Counted from the stretch's first letter, positions 26,675-36,232 are shown. The stretch: 64,000 nt of DNA from Clostridiales bacterium UBA1738 (GCA_002315735.1 DCIA01000004.1:62001-126000); one strand, 5' to 3'. Notes: generated by a model not told the origin, from the letters alone. Numbers and translations are program-made.

Positions 26675-27913
26675 ATGAATAGTATTTCTTGGAAAATTAT
26701 AGTTTTGGTAGTTCTTATCCTGTTTTCAGCATATTTTTCAGCCACTGAAACTGCATTTTCCTCATTAAATCACATAAAACTTAAAAATGAAGCAAAAAAT
26801 GGTGATAAAAAAGCAAAAAAGACGCTTGATTTATGCAAAAAATATGACAAATTGCTTTCAACAATTTTGATTGGAAATAACATTGTTAATATTTTATCTG
26901 CATCTATTGCTACTGCTCTTTTTGTTTCATATTTCCCTACAAATGGTGTATTGTATTCTACGATTATAATGACACTTGTTGTTCTTACTTTTGGCGAAAT
27001 TTTGCCAAAAAGTTTTGCAAAAGAGTCTGCTGAAACCTTTGCAAAATTTTCTACACCATTTATTTCTGTGCTTATGTTGGTTTTATCACCAATAACACAT
27101 TTTTTCAGTGGCATAAAATCTTTTGCCTCTCACTTTTTTAATATTAATCAAAACAATTCAATTACTGACCAAGAACTTTTAACAATCGTTGAAGAAGCAA
27201 AGACTGAAGGTGGTATTGACGAAGCCGAAAGTATCCTTTTAAAAAGCGCTATCACATTCTATGACCTTGAAGTTTCAGATATTTTGACACCTCGTGTTGA
27301 TGTTGTTTCAGTCGATATTGATGAAGATATTAACGAAGTCAAAGAGATATTCAGAAAAAGCGGTTTTTCAAGACTTCCTGTATTTAAGGATACCGTCGAT
27401 AATGTAATTGGGATAATTAATGAAAAAGACTTTTTCTATAATCCTGACATCAAGTCTATAATGCACCCTGCTGTCTTAGTTTTGGGAAACATGAAAATTT
27501 CAAAACTTGTTACTCTTTTAAAAGAAAAAAAGCAGCACCTAGCCATTGTTACTGATGAATACGGCGGTACTGTCGGTGTTGTAAGTTTGGAAGATGCATT
27601 AGAAGAACTGGTTGGCGAGATTTGGGACGAACACGATTCTGTTAACCCTGATTTTGTCAAGTTGTCTGATTACAGATACAGAATTTCAGGTAATGCAAAT
27701 ATCGAAAAAATGTTTGAATTATTTGACGTGACTCCGAAAATAGAGTTTGAAAGCAGTTCTGTCAGTGGTTGGATTACAGAAATTTTAGGTCGTATTCCAA
27801 AGCGTGGTGAGCGTTTTGATGCCGAAGGAATTTTCATAATAGTTATAAAAACCGAACAAAATCGTGTCACCAACATTTTGGCAACTAAAACTACTCTTGG
27901 AACAAAAGATTAA
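26675..27913 (+). CDS. CNNM/CBS-domain (HlyC/CorC family) membrane protein
   Basis: The order is a CNNM membrane domain with SATETAFSSLNHIKLKNEA (residues about 20-40) and three to four membrane helices, two CBS repeats (DILTPRVDVVSVD and AIVTDEYGGTVGVVSLEDALEE), and a C-terminal CorC_HlyC domain. Such proteins are linked to Mg2+ or cobalt handling; the hemolysin name is historical. 412 residues, complete. Confidence 0.92.
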   Translation: MNSISWKIIVLVVLILFSAYFSATETAFSSLNHIKLKNEAKNGDKKAKKTLDLCKKYDKLLSTILIGNNIVNILSASIATALFVSYFPTNGVLYSTIIMTLVVLTFGEILPKSFAKESAETFAKFSTPFISVLMLVLSPITHFFSGIKSFASHFFNINQNNSITDQELLTIVEEAKTEGGIDEAESILLKSAITFYDLEVSDILTPRVDVVSVDIDEDINEVKEIFRKSGFSRLPVFKDTVDNVIGIINEKDFFYNPDIKSIMHPAVLVLGNMKISKLVTLLKEKKQHLAIVTDEYGGTVGVVSLEDALEELVGEIWDEHDSVNPDFVKLSDYRYRISGNANIEKMFELFDVTPKIEFESSSVSGWITEILGRIPKRGERFDAEGIFIIVIKTEQNRVTNILATKTTLGTKD

Positions 27914-28106
27914 TAACCTCTTTTTCAATCTTTTGCCATTTTACAAGATTTTTATTTGTTAAATTGCTCATTTTTATGAGCAATTTTTTATTTAATTTTT
28001 TATCTTTTTTTAATTCTTTATCACACAGCTTATTTAAAAGCATTATACACAAATCACAATAATATCCAAAAATAAATAATTTTGAAGATAACAAAATATA
28101 CGCCAT
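27891..28106 (-). CDS. Possible small basic protein antisense to the end of the CNNM gene
   Basis: A 71-residue frame (MAYILLSSKLFIFGYYCDLC, then a Lys-rich tail) is preceded by GGGGAGAAAGTAA, a very good ribosome binding site. It overlaps the convergent gene by 23 bases and contains the terminator at 27962-27990, which argues against it. No homology is recognised. Confidence 0.3.
   Translation of the reverse strand: MAYILLSSKLFIFGYYCDLCIMLLNKLCDKELKKDKKLNKKLLIKMSNLTNKNLVKWQKIEKEVINLLFQE
27962..27990 (+). terminator. Terminator after the CNNM/CBS gene
   Basis: AATTGCTCAT and ATGAGCAATT pair around TTTT and are followed by a T run. This ends the gdpP-to-CNNM plus-strand block. Confidence 0.8.
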
Positions 28107-28173
28107 TTACTTTCTCCCCTCTGCTCCACTAAATATAGTATCTTCTAATTATCCAATTTTATGTAATAAGATA

Positions 28174-28202
28174 TTGAAAATGTAAAAAAATAATAGTATA
28201 AT
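28174..28202 (+). promoter_or_regulatory. rodA promoter
   Basis: TTGAAA (28174-28179), 17 bases, TATAAT (28197-28202), about 35 bases before the start codon. Confidence 0.7.
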
Positions 28203-28236
28203 AGAGTCAGCATTTATTGAATTGGGGTGACTATTT

Positions 28237-29346
28237 TTGAAGCAAAAATACAATAGAACTTTTAATAGTTTTGACTATACATTATTTTATCTTACTATAA
28301 TTGCCTGTCTTATTGGAATTGTTGCAATTTTCACTGCAACTCGTTCTCTTGGCACTAATACTAATGTAATTGTACAATCAGGTGCATTTATTATAGGAAT
28401 AATAATTATGCTTATTCTAAGCAAGATAAACTATCAAACTTTTGGTTATCTTTCTGTTCCAATTTACATTGTTTGTGTTATTTTATTAATAGCTGTGCTA
28501 ATTTTAGGTTCAACAGGAAATTGGGGCGCTAGGTCTTGGATTCGATTCGGGCCTATTGGCATACAGCCGTCAGAAATATGCAAAATCGGTTTTGCAATAA
28601 CATTTTCCAAACATCTTTCAATGGTCAAACACAAAATTAATAGATTCTCCACACTACTTCTTCTATCCTGCCACTTATTAGTATTCTTACTTCTAATAAT
28701 GTTACAGCCGGATGCCGGAAGTGCCTTTGTTTTCTGCTTTATGTTTGCAATAATGCTATTTACTGCGGGAATATCATATAAGTATATTTTCCCCACGCTC
28801 CTTGCATTTGTAGCAGCTTGCCCTATAATTTATTTTTTCTTGCTAAGCGATTATCAAAAGCATAGAATTGATGTGTTCTTTAATCCGGAACTTGACAAGC
28901 TTGGTAGCGGATACAATGTAATTCAATCAAAAATCGCAGTAGGATCAGGAAGATTTTTTGGTAAAGGATTTTTAAAAGGCACACAAAATCAATTAGGGTT
29001 TCTGCCTACTAAGCACACCGACTTTATTTTCAGTGTAATTTCTGAAGAATTTGGTTTTATAGGCTCTGTATTTGTAGTCTTAATTCTTTTCTTAATAATT
29101 GCAAAATGTATTTCAATTTCTCAAAAGTCCGGTGACAGTTTTGGTAAATTTCTTTCGATTGGAATTGCTGCAATGCTGATTTTCCACACTTTTGAAAATA
29201 TAGGAATGTGTATTGGACTTATGCCGGTTACAGGAATTCCTCTTCCCTTTATGAGCTATGGCGGTACATCACTTCTAACAAATATGATTGCAATCGGGCT
29301 TGTATTATCGGTATCATCACATTCAAAATCTTCAAAATATGTATAA
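28237..29346 (+). CDS. rodA: Rod-shape/peptidoglycan polymerase RodA (SEDS family)
   Basis: A ten-helix SEDS glycosyltransferase of 369 residues. Signatures are GARSWIRFGPIGIQPSEICK, LQPDAGSAFVF, the catalytic-loop Asp region FLPTKHTDFIFSVISEEFG, and the C-terminal GIPLPFMSYGGTSLLTNM. The start codon is TTG with GGGGTGA six bases upstream. RodA, FtsW and SpoVE are hard to tell apart; the genome context offers no mur genes, so RodA is a best guess. Confidence 0.88.
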   Translation: MKQKYNRTFNSFDYTLFYLTIIACLIGIVAIFTATRSLGTNTNVIVQSGAFIIGIIIMLILSKINYQTFGYLSVPIYIVCVILLIAVLILGSTGNWGARSWIRFGPIGIQPSEICKIGFAITFSKHLSMVKHKINRFSTLLLLSCHLLVFLLLIMLQPDAGSAFVFCFMFAIMLFTAGISYKYIFPTLLAFVAACPIIYFFLLSDYQKHRIDVFFNPELDKLGSGYNVIQSKIAVGSGRFFGKGFLKGTQNQLGFLPTKHTDFIFSVISEEFGFIGSVFVVLILFLIIAKCISISQKSGDSFGKFLSIGIAAMLIFHTFENIGMCIGLMPVTGIPLPFMSYGGTSLLTNMIAIGLVLSVSSHSKSSKYV

Positions 29347-29374
29347 AAAAAGGCTTTTAAAAAGCCTTTTTTAT
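29346..29374. terminator. Bidirectional terminator between rodA and the small multidrug export gene
   Basis: AAAAGGCTT and AAGCCTTTT form the stem between two convergent genes, with A/T runs on both sides. Confidence 0.85.
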
Positions 29375-29865
29375 ATTATTTGTTTTATTATTCCAAATGA
29401 CAAAAGCGACATAATAAGTCCTGCTGTAATTACACCTAAGAAAATGGGGATAATAGAATCCTTGAACTTCATTCTAAGAAGAACTGCTGCCAAAGAACCC
29501 GTCCAAGCTCCTGTTCCCGGAAGTGGTATTGCAACAAATAAGTATAGTCCGAACTTTCCGTATTTTTTTATTTGGTCAGCTTTTGATAATGCTCTATTTT
29601 CAAGTTTCAAAACCAATTTTTTACATTTTGTAGTTTTTAGCCATGCAAATATTTTATCAATCAAAAGTAAAATAAATGGTATCGGAAGCATATTTCCTAT
29701 TACTGCTATTATAAATGTGCTGAAAAAATTCATTTTCAAAAATCCCGCAGCAATCAAACTTCCCCTTAATTCTAAAATAGGTATCATTGATATGATAAAA
29801 ACTATTAGTCCGTTAGAAATCTTTCCGCTAAATGTATTTACAATTAATTCAATTATATTATCCAT
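29371..29865 (-). CDS. COG2426 small multidrug-export-like membrane protein
   Basis: The 164-residue protein has about four membrane helices and the family motifs ISMIPILELRGSLIAAG and AIPLPGTGAWTGSLAAVLL. The name small multi-drug export protein is inherited from databases; the substrate is not known. It lies ten bases after the methyltransferase gene on the same strand. Confidence 0.85.
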   Translation of the reverse strand: MDNIIELIVNTFSGKISNGLIVFIISMIPILELRGSLIAAGFLKMNFFSTFIIAVIGNMLPIPFILLLIDKIFAWLKTTKCKKLVLKLENRALSKADQIKKYGKFGLYLFVAIPLPGTGAWTGSLAAVLLRMKFKDSIIPIFLGVITAGLIMSLLSFGIIKQII

Positions 29866-29875
29866 AATATTCTCC

Positions 29876-31219
29876 TTAATATCTCAAATGTTTAGGATAG
29901 TGATTTTTCAAGATTCCGCCTGATGCCTTTCCCCAACCGATTGGGTATCCTTTATATAAAAGAACTGTCCAACCATTTTTATCACAAGCCAGCACTTGAC
30001 CTTCAAAATATTTTTTTGCATCTTCACAAGAAACTTCAATAGTATTTTTGAAATCATTTTTAGTAAGTGCGAGTGCTAATGCGTGAGAAGGCTCAAACCT
30101 CCCCTTTTTTGCACAACCTAAAAACAGTCCTGCCAGAGTTACTTTTATCTTGTCAATATCTATACTATCCGGTAGTAAAAATATCTTTTCTCCAAACGAA
30201 ATTAATCGTTCAGGTAGGTTTATATTTAAAAAGTCTTTTTCAAAATCCCTGTATTCTTTTGATTTGATGTATTTGGGCATTGTCTTAGTAACACTCTTAT
30301 CGTCTCCAACCTTTTTAAAAAGTGCCAAAAAATGTCCTTCACCTTTTAGTTTATGTGGAAAAATACGTTTTGCATATGAAAAATCAGCGTCTGAATTAAT
30401 CCATTTTGCATTTGCATCACAAAGTTCTTCATTCTCTATTGGAACAAGTTTTACATCTTCATATTTACTGAGAATATACTCTACTATTCCCTCGTTTTCG
30501 CAAGGTGCAAATGTGCAAGTGGAATAAACAAGGTATCCACCCTGTTTTAGCATAGTAAATGCATCATCTAAAATTTTCTTTTGCCTTTCTGCGCACGAAT
30601 ATGTATGTTCAACGCTCCACTCTGTTATTGCCTTTTCTTCTTTTCTAAACATCCCTTCTCCTGAACAGGGTGCATCAACTATAATTTTATCAAAGAAGGA
30701 CGGAAACTTTTGGGCTAGATGTGTCGGGGTTTCATTTGTCACAATAGCATTAGAAATCCCCATTCTAACAATATTTTCCGCCAAAATTTTTGAACGCTTA
30801 TCAACTATTTCGTTTGCAACTAAAAGACCTGTTCCATTAAGTTTTTCTGCAGCAGCAGTTGCTTTGCCTCCCGGTGCTGCACAAAGGTCTAAAACATAGT
30901 CATTTTCTTTTATTGGAAGCACCGACACAACCGACATAGCCGATGGCTCTTGAAAATATACAAGTCCTGCATTATGATATGGGTGCTTACCTGAAATCAA
31001 CGACTTATCGGCATAGAAACCATTATCGCACCATTTAACCTTTTCAAGACTTCCCAAAAGTTCAAAAATAGCATTTTGAGAATTTGCTTTTAAATTGTTT
31101 ATGCGCATACCGGAATATGATGTGTTCTCTGAAAAAGAGTTCATAAAGTCGTCATATTCCGAGCCTAACATATCTCTCATTCGATTTTTAAAATCTTTTG
31201 GTAGTTCTTTAATTTCCAT
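29876..31219 (-). CDS. RsmF-type rRNA (cytosine-5-)-methyltransferase
   Basis: The NOL1/NOP2/Sun family enzyme shows the SAM site VLDLCAAPGGKATAAAEKL, IIVDAPCSGEGMFRKE and the catalytic-Cys motif YSTCTFAPCENEGI. The C-terminal extension with PUA-like features (VLLYKGYPIGWGKASG) is the Gram-positive RsmF type. 447 residues. Its start overlaps the end of the glycosyltransferase gene by 11 bases. Confidence 0.92.
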   Translation of the reverse strand: MEIKELPKDFKNRMRDMLGSEYDDFMNSFSENTSYSGMRINNLKANSQNAIFELLGSLEKVKWCDNGFYADKSLISGKHPYHNAGLVYFQEPSAMSVVSVLPIKENDYVLDLCAAPGGKATAAAEKLNGTGLLVANEIVDKRSKILAENIVRMGISNAIVTNETPTHLAQKFPSFFDKIIVDAPCSGEGMFRKEEKAITEWSVEHTYSCAERQKKILDDAFTMLKQGGYLVYSTCTFAPCENEGIVEYILSKYEDVKLVPIENEELCDANAKWINSDADFSYAKRIFPHKLKGEGHFLALFKKVGDDKSVTKTMPKYIKSKEYRDFEKDFLNINLPERLISFGEKIFLLPDSIDIDKIKVTLAGLFLGCAKKGRFEPSHALALALTKNDFKNTIEVSCEDAKKYFEGQVLACDKNGWTVLLYKGYPIGWGKASGGILKNHYPKHLRY

Positions 31220-32327
31220 TTTCCTTCACAATTCCCATAACAAAGTCACATAAATCTATTGTAGAATTTGGTTTACCTAAATGTTTTACTGCTGTTTTTA
31301 AAGCGTCAAGCCTCCATTGGTTATTCAAAACCTCATATAATGCTTCTTCTAAACTAAAAGTTTTAGTAGCCATTACTGCTGCGCCACAGTTAACCAAAAA
31401 TTCCATATTTCTGTCTTCTTGTCCCTTGATTGGATTCATAATAATTGCCGGTAATTCTTTTGCTAAAAGTTCAGAAGTCGTAAGTCCTCCCGGTTTAGTT
31501 ATGATACAATCCGAAGCATCCATCAACAAATCAACATTATTTACAAATCCGAAAGTTGTAATTTTCTTTTTCCAAGGATACTCCGACACTTCCTTAAACA
31601 TTTTCTTGTTTCTTCCGCATACACACAAAACTTGAAAATTTATATCAAGATCATCTATTTCCTTTATTTCTTGCAAAATATTTCCAAATCCCATAGAACC
31701 CATTATGATTAGAATGGTCGGAATATCTTTAATTTTCAAGGATTTTCTCGCCACTTTTTTATCTATTTTATTTGAAAATTCCTTTCTGATCGGAATTCCA
31801 AACGGCAAAATTTTGCTTTTAGGTATGCCCTTTTTTATCATTTGATTATCTAAAAGCGAATCTGCCGTTACATAATAATCAAGTATAGTGTTTTCCCAAA
31901 ACGGATGAACTGTAAAATCAGTCACAATACCGATTAATGGGCAAGAAATAACCTTTTCTTCCTTCAAATATGTCATTAGCATACAGGCATATGAGTGAGT
32001 TCCGATTACAATATCCGGCTTAAAATCATTTAAAAAGTCCTTTAACTGATGCGATACAATTTTAGACAAAAGTGCAAAAATCGAATGATTGTCAATCTTT
32101 TCATCGTGTTTGTCAAGTTTGTCATATGCCTTTCCGTAAAGTTTTGGTATATATTTAGTCGAAAACAAATATCCATTATCAATAGAATCTGCAAGAAGTG
32201 GATTTATATATTCAAAAGTGTCAAGCATTTGACACTCAATTCCTCTTTCTTCAAATTCCTCAATCAATGCTTTTGCAGTTGAATGATGTCCGTATCCGGC
32301 TTTAACTGAAATAATTAAGACTTTCAT
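31209..32327 (-). CDS. MGDG-synthase/UgtP-like lipid glycosyltransferase
   Basis: A GT28-type glycosyltransferase with the N-terminal MKVLIISVKAGYGHHSTAKAL (MGDG synthase domain) and a C-terminal nucleotide-sugar site with ITKPGGLTTSELLAKELP. Relatives transfer glucose or galactose to diacylglycerol to make membrane glycolipids. The start at 32327 follows GAGGTTATAACT; 18 upstream codons are rejected as they lack a ribosome binding site. Confidence 0.88.
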   Translation of the reverse strand: MKVLIISVKAGYGHHSTAKALIEEFEERGIECQMLDTFEYINPLLADSIDNGYLFSTKYIPKLYGKAYDKLDKHDEKIDNHSIFALLSKIVSHQLKDFLNDFKPDIVIGTHSYACMLMTYLKEEKVISCPLIGIVTDFTVHPFWENTILDYYVTADSLLDNQMIKKGIPKSKILPFGIPIRKEFSNKIDKKVARKSLKIKDIPTILIIMGSMGFGNILQEIKEIDDLDINFQVLCVCGRNKKMFKEVSEYPWKKKITTFGFVNNVDLLMDASDCIITKPGGLTTSELLAKELPAIIMNPIKGQEDRNMEFLVNCGAAVMATKTFSLEEALYEVLNNQWRLDALKTAVKHLGKPNSTIDLCDFVMGIVKENGN

Positions 32328-32429
32328 AGTTATAACCTCTTGAATTTTTCTATTAATTGTGATACAATTATAATATACCATAATATGAGAAAAAATTCAA
32401 CACTTTAGTTTATTCGGAGGAAATTTATT

Positions 32430-32951
32430 GTGATATTATATCTTGGAGAAAGAGAAACATTTGATTATCTTTCCTCTCTTGGCATTCACGCAGTTTTTTC
32501 AAATTCACTCTCGAACGCTGAAAAGGTGATTGTTACGGAGTTTTCGGAAGATGCAATTCGAATTATTAAAGAAGCATTGCTTATTAATATTCCAGTTCTT
32601 GGCATTTTAGATGGTTTTCAAAGCGTAGTTTCTGCATTTGACGGAAAATGTGAAGAAATTAACTGTGCTGAGGGAAGGCAAGAATTTGCTGTCATTGATA
32701 TAAATGTTCCCATTTTTAAAGATTTAGAAACCGTTATAAAGATATGCCGTGGCAAGCCTGTTGGACTTTTGGAGTCATCACTCCCAAAAGATTTGGACAT
32801 AATCTCTCGCTCAAACGAAGGGGATATCTTGGCTGTAAGTAACCTAATTGCACCTGAAAAACACGGAAACATTTATGGCATAAATTATTATTTAGCATCA
32901 GGACTTACTCCCGATGCCGAAAAGATAATTAATAATTTTATTAATTTGTAG
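32430..32951 (+). CDS. Class I glutamine-amidotransferase-like protein without catalytic residues
   Basis: The 173-residue protein (start GTG, CGGAGG upstream) follows the GuaA-type GATase layout: a short beta strand start MILYLGERETFDYL, IPVLGILDGFQSVVSAF, EGRQEFAVIDINVPIFKDL, and NIYGINYYLASGLTPDAEKI then NNF. At the positions of the catalytic triad the Cys of G-I-C-x-G is Leu60, and the His and Glu of FHPE are Tyr154 and Ala156, so glutaminase activity is not expected. It leads an operon with an ECF S component and hpt, 11 and -8 bases apart. A regulatory or ligand-binding role in purine salvage is inferred. Confidence 0.7.
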   Translation: MILYLGERETFDYLSSLGIHAVFSNSLSNAEKVIVTEFSEDAIRIIKEALLINIPVLGILDGFQSVVSAFDGKCEEINCAEGRQEFAVIDINVPIFKDLETVIKICRGKPVGLLESSLPKDLDIISRSNEGDILAVSNLIAPEKHGNIYGINYYLASGLTPDAEKIINNFINL

Positions 32952-32962
32952 GAGTATTTAGA

Positions 32963-33502
32963 ATGAAAAAAACAAAAGAAGTTGCTTTGGCGTCAATTTT
33001 AACCGCACTATCAATTTTAATTACATATTCACCTCTTAAACTTGTTATGCCATTCTTCACACTAACTCTTGGTGCTCACGTTCCAACAATGCTTGCAGTT
33101 TTTGTGAGTCCGTGGGTTTCAGTTATGACAATTATTGGAAGTTGCATTGGTTTTATGCTTACAATCCCTGCACCTAATTCAATAATCGTTGTTACAAGAG
33201 CTGCAACGCATATTATTTTTGCATTAGTCGGCATTAAACTTTTAAAAACTAACAAACTTAATATTGTTTTTATTGTTTTAATCACCGCACTATTACATGC
33301 TCTTGCAGAGGGGTTAGTTGTATATATAATGACACCACTAATTCTAACATCAGAAACAACAGCACTTATAGCAGGCTACATTGCAACAGGTGGCACATTC
33401 CTACATCACTTAATTGACTCTGCAATCTGTACACCTGTTTTACTTGCTCTAATGAACGCAAAAATTATACACCCAATAAAAAGGAGAAATACCAATGCAT
33501 AA
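32963..33502 (+). CDS. ECF transporter S component
   Basis: A 179-residue integral membrane protein with about six helices: TKEVALASILTALSILITY, LTLGAHVPTMLAVFVSPWVS, and IAGYIATGGTFLHHLIDSAI. The N-terminal K-x-x-x-x-A-x-x-x-A-L-x pattern and size are those of substrate-binding S components. The energizing module is not in the window. Its 3' end overlaps hpt by eight bases, so hypoxanthine, guanine or another purine is the most likely substrate, inferred from context. Confidence 0.75.
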   Translation: MKKTKEVALASILTALSILITYSPLKLVMPFFTLTLGAHVPTMLAVFVSPWVSVMTIIGSCIGFMLTIPAPNSIIVVTRAATHIIFALVGIKLLKTNKLNIVFIVLITALLHALAEGLVVYIMTPLILTSETTALIAGYIATGGTFLHHLIDSAICTPVLLALMNAKIIHPIKRRNTNA

Positions 33503-34043
33503 AGACGTCGAAAAAATACTTATAAACGAAACTGAACTGCAAGAAATTGTTCAAAACATAGCAGAAAAAATTAATAGCGACCTAAATGGTGAACCGCTTT
33601 TAGTTGTAATAATCCTAAAAGGCTCAACACCATTTGCAATGGACCTTATAAAAAAACTTACAATGCCTGTTGAAATTGATTTTATGCAAGTTTCAAGTTA
33701 TGGCAAATCAACAGCATCCAGTGGATTTATCAATCTAAAAAAAGATATTGAACAAGATATTACAGGCAAAAATGTTTTAATCGTTGAAGACATTATTGAT
33801 AGTGGAAATACGCTAAACAAAATCAAGAAATTATTTGAACACAGACAAGCAAAGTCTGTTAAGATATGTGCCTTACTTGACAAACCATCAAGGCGTGTTG
33901 TTGATGTAGATGTTGACTATTCAGGTACTGAAATCCCCGATGAGTTTGTTATCGGATACGGACTTGATTATGCTGAACAGTACAGAAACCTTCCATATGT
34001 AGGAGTTTTAAAAAAATCTGTATATGAAAAAGTGGTTGATTAA
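33495..34043 (+). CDS. hpt: Hypoxanthine phosphoribosyltransferase
   Basis: The PRPP motif NVLIVEDIIDSGNTL, the substrate segment VVIILKGSTPFAMDLI and DEFVIGYGLDYAEQYRNLPYVG identify Hpt, which salvages hypoxanthine and guanine. 182 residues. It is the last gene of the operon and is followed by a strong terminator. Confidence 0.95.
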   Translation: MHKDVEKILINETELQEIVQNIAEKINSDLNGEPLLVVIILKGSTPFAMDLIKKLTMPVEIDFMQVSSYGKSTASSGFINLKKDIEQDITGKNVLIVEDIIDSGNTLNKIKKLFEHRQAKSVKICALLDKPSRRVVDVDVDYSGTEIPDEFVIGYGLDYAEQYRNLPYVGVLKKSVYEKVVD

Positions 34044-34058
34044 ATCAACCACTTTTTT
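34030..34058. terminator. Terminator after hpt
   Basis: AAGTGGTTGA and TCAACCACTT pair and are followed by seven T. It separates convergent hpt and glnN. Confidence 0.9.
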
Positions 34059-34060
34059 TC

Positions 34061-36157
34061 TTATACTAAACCGAATAATAAATCTGCATATGATGGATAT
34101 GGCCAATAGTTTCTGTCGGTTAACACTTCCATACTGTCCACTGTAACACGAATTTCGTCCATTTTTGATATAATAACATCTTTATAGAAATCAGCAAGTT
34201 CTTGCGCAGATTTTGTCCAACTATTTGTGATTTCTAATTCCTTATTAAGTTGATTTACATTGTCGTAAGTCTTTTTAATAAGTTCTGAAAGTCTTTTTAT
34301 TATATCTTTTTCATAGTCACAGTTAATATCCTTTATAACCGTTGTTTTTGAAATAACTAAATCCGAAATATTCTTTACAAATTCAGAAACTGCCGGCAGG
34401 ATATCTTTTTTAACCATATCAACAACAGTTCTTGCTTCAATATTAATTGTCTTTGAATAGTTGTCCAAATGAATCTCATATCTTGCACGCATTTCAGGTT
34501 CAGTAAATACCTTATGCTCTGTAAACAATTTAATATTCTTTTCTGCAACATAGCAAGGCAAGCAATCAGGCGTTGTTCTAAGATTCAAAAGTCCTCTTTT
34601 TTCTGCTTCTAAAACCCAGTCATTGTCATAACCATTTCCACTAAATATAATACGCTTATGTTCTTTAATTGTTCTTTTGATTAAGTTATGAAGACATTCA
34701 TCAAAGTCGGTTGCATTTTCAAGCTCATCTGCAAATTGTTTTAAACTTTCTGCAACTGTTGTGTTTAAAACAACATTTGGACCTGAAATTGATGCCGTAG
34801 AGCCAAGCGCTCTAAATTCAAATTTGTTACCCGTAAATGCAAATGGGCTGGTTCTGTTTCTATCTGTCGAATCCTTTGGGAATTTTGGCAAAATATGCAC
34901 TCCAACACGCATTACAACACGTTCTTTTGCATCATATCCCTCATCATTTTCAATCGCTTCTAAAATTTCTGTAATCTCTTCGCCCAAGAACATAGAAACA
35001 ATTGCAGGTGGTGCCTCGTTTGCTCCTAATCTATGGTCATTCCCTGCAGAAGTTACAGATACCCTTAGCATATCTTGATAATCGTCAACAGCTTTTATTA
35101 CACTGCATAAAAACAGCAAAAATTGTGCGTTTTCATGTGGAGTTTCACCGGGGTCTAACAAATTCTTACCTGTGTTTGTTGAGATTGACCAGTTATTGTG
35201 CTTACCACTTCCGTTAACCCCCTCAAACGGCTTTTCATGAAGAAGGCAAACCATTCCATGCTTTTTGGCAATTCTTTGCATCAATTCCATTGTAAGCTGA
35301 TTTTGGTCTGTTGCTATATTTGTTGTTGTGAAAACTGGCGCCAGTTCATGTTGAGCAGGTGCTGCTTCATTATGTTCTGTTTTTGCAAATACACCAAGCT
35401 TCCAAAGTTCAACATTTAATTCATCCATAAATGCTTGAACTCTTGATTTTATCGTTCCGTAGTAGTGGTCATCCATCTCTTGACCTTTTGGAGCAGGTGC
35501 ACCAAACAAAGTTCTACCTGTAAAAATAAGGTCGGGACGCTTTTCATACATATTTTGATCAACTAAGAAATACTCTTGTTCTGCTCCAACTGTCGTTTTT
35601 ACAGACGTTACATCGGTATTTCCAAAAAGTCTTACAACTCTAAGAGCCTGCTTATTAATCGCCTCCATAGAGCGAAGAAGTGGTGTCTTTTTATCTAGTG
35701 CTTCACCGCCGTATGAACAAAATGCAGTAGGAATGCAAAGTGTTTTTCCCTTTATAAAGGCATACGAAGTAGGATCCCATGCCGTATATCCTCTTGCTTC
35801 AAAAGTTGCTCTAAGCCCGCCTGACGGAAAACTTGATGCATCAGACTCGCCTTTTACAAGTTCCTTTCCGGAAAAATCCATAATAATATTTCCATCATCA
35901 GTCGGAGAAATAAAACTGTCATGTTTTTCTGCTGTAATTCCCGTCATAGGTTGGAACCAATGAGTAAAATGAGTAGCACCATTTTCAATCGCCCAATCTT
36001 TCATTGAACTTGCCACAACATTTGCAATGTTTATATCAAGGTGTTTTCCGTCTTTTATTGTTTTTTGTAGAGCCAAATATGTTTCTCTTGGTAAACGCTC
36101 TTTCATTTTTGACTCGTTGAAAACATTAATTCCGAAAATTTTTGATAAATCCTTCAT
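34061..36157 (-). CDS. glnN: Glutamine synthetase type III
   Basis: GSIII makes glutamine from glutamate and ammonium in a dodecamer. About 698 residues, as expected for the type, with TTVGAEQEYFLVD, HNEAAPAQHELAPVF, HNNWSISTNTG and NRTSPFAFTGNKFEFRALGS. The start at 36157 has AGGAGTGAG upstream; the longer frame to 36196 reads through the leader terminator and is rejected. It has its own strong promoter and leader hairpin. Confidence 0.95.
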   Translation of the reverse strand: MKDLSKIFGINVFNESKMKERLPRETYLALQKTIKDGKHLDINIANVVASSMKDWAIENGATHFTHWFQPMTGITAEKHDSFISPTDDGNIIMDFSGKELVKGESDASSFPSGGLRATFEARGYTAWDPTSYAFIKGKTLCIPTAFCSYGGEALDKKTPLLRSMEAINKQALRVVRLFGNTDVTSVKTTVGAEQEYFLVDQNMYEKRPDLIFTGRTLFGAPAPKGQEMDDHYYGTIKSRVQAFMDELNVELWKLGVFAKTEHNEAAPAQHELAPVFTTTNIATDQNQLTMELMQRIAKKHGMVCLLHEKPFEGVNGSGKHNNWSISTNTGKNLLDPGETPHENAQFLLFLCSVIKAVDDYQDMLRVSVTSAGNDHRLGANEAPPAIVSMFLGEEITEILEAIENDEGYDAKERVVMRVGVHILPKFPKDSTDRNRTSPFAFTGNKFEFRALGSTASISGPNVVLNTTVAESLKQFADELENATDFDECLHNLIKRTIKEHKRIIFSGNGYDNDWVLEAEKRGLLNLRTTPDCLPCYVAEKNIKLFTEHKVFTEPEMRARYEIHLDNYSKTINIEARTVVDMVKKDILPAVSEFVKNISDLVISKTTVIKDINCDYEKDIIKRLSELIKKTYDNVNQLNKELEITNSWTKSAQELADFYKDVIISKMDEIRVTVDSMEVLTDRNYWPYPSYADLLFGLV

Positions 36158-36180
36158 AAGCTCACTCCTATAATTAAAAT

Positions 36181-36228
36181 AAAAAAACAAGGTCATTCAG
36201 AAAAATCTAAATAACCTTGTCTGAATAA
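36181..36228 (-). terminator. Promoter-proximal intrinsic terminator (attenuator) in the glnN leader
   Basis: ACAAGGTTATTTAGA and TCTGAATGACCTTGT form a continuous 15-bp stem (two G-U) with a TTTT loop and seven T after it. It begins within about ten bases of the predicted transcript start and ends about 25 bases before the glnN ATG. The bases just before it (TTATTCAGA, 36220-36228) can pair with the 3' arm, offering a partial alternative structure. It also would stop read-through from the deacetylase gene. Confidence 0.75.
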
Positions 36229-36232
36229 GGAG

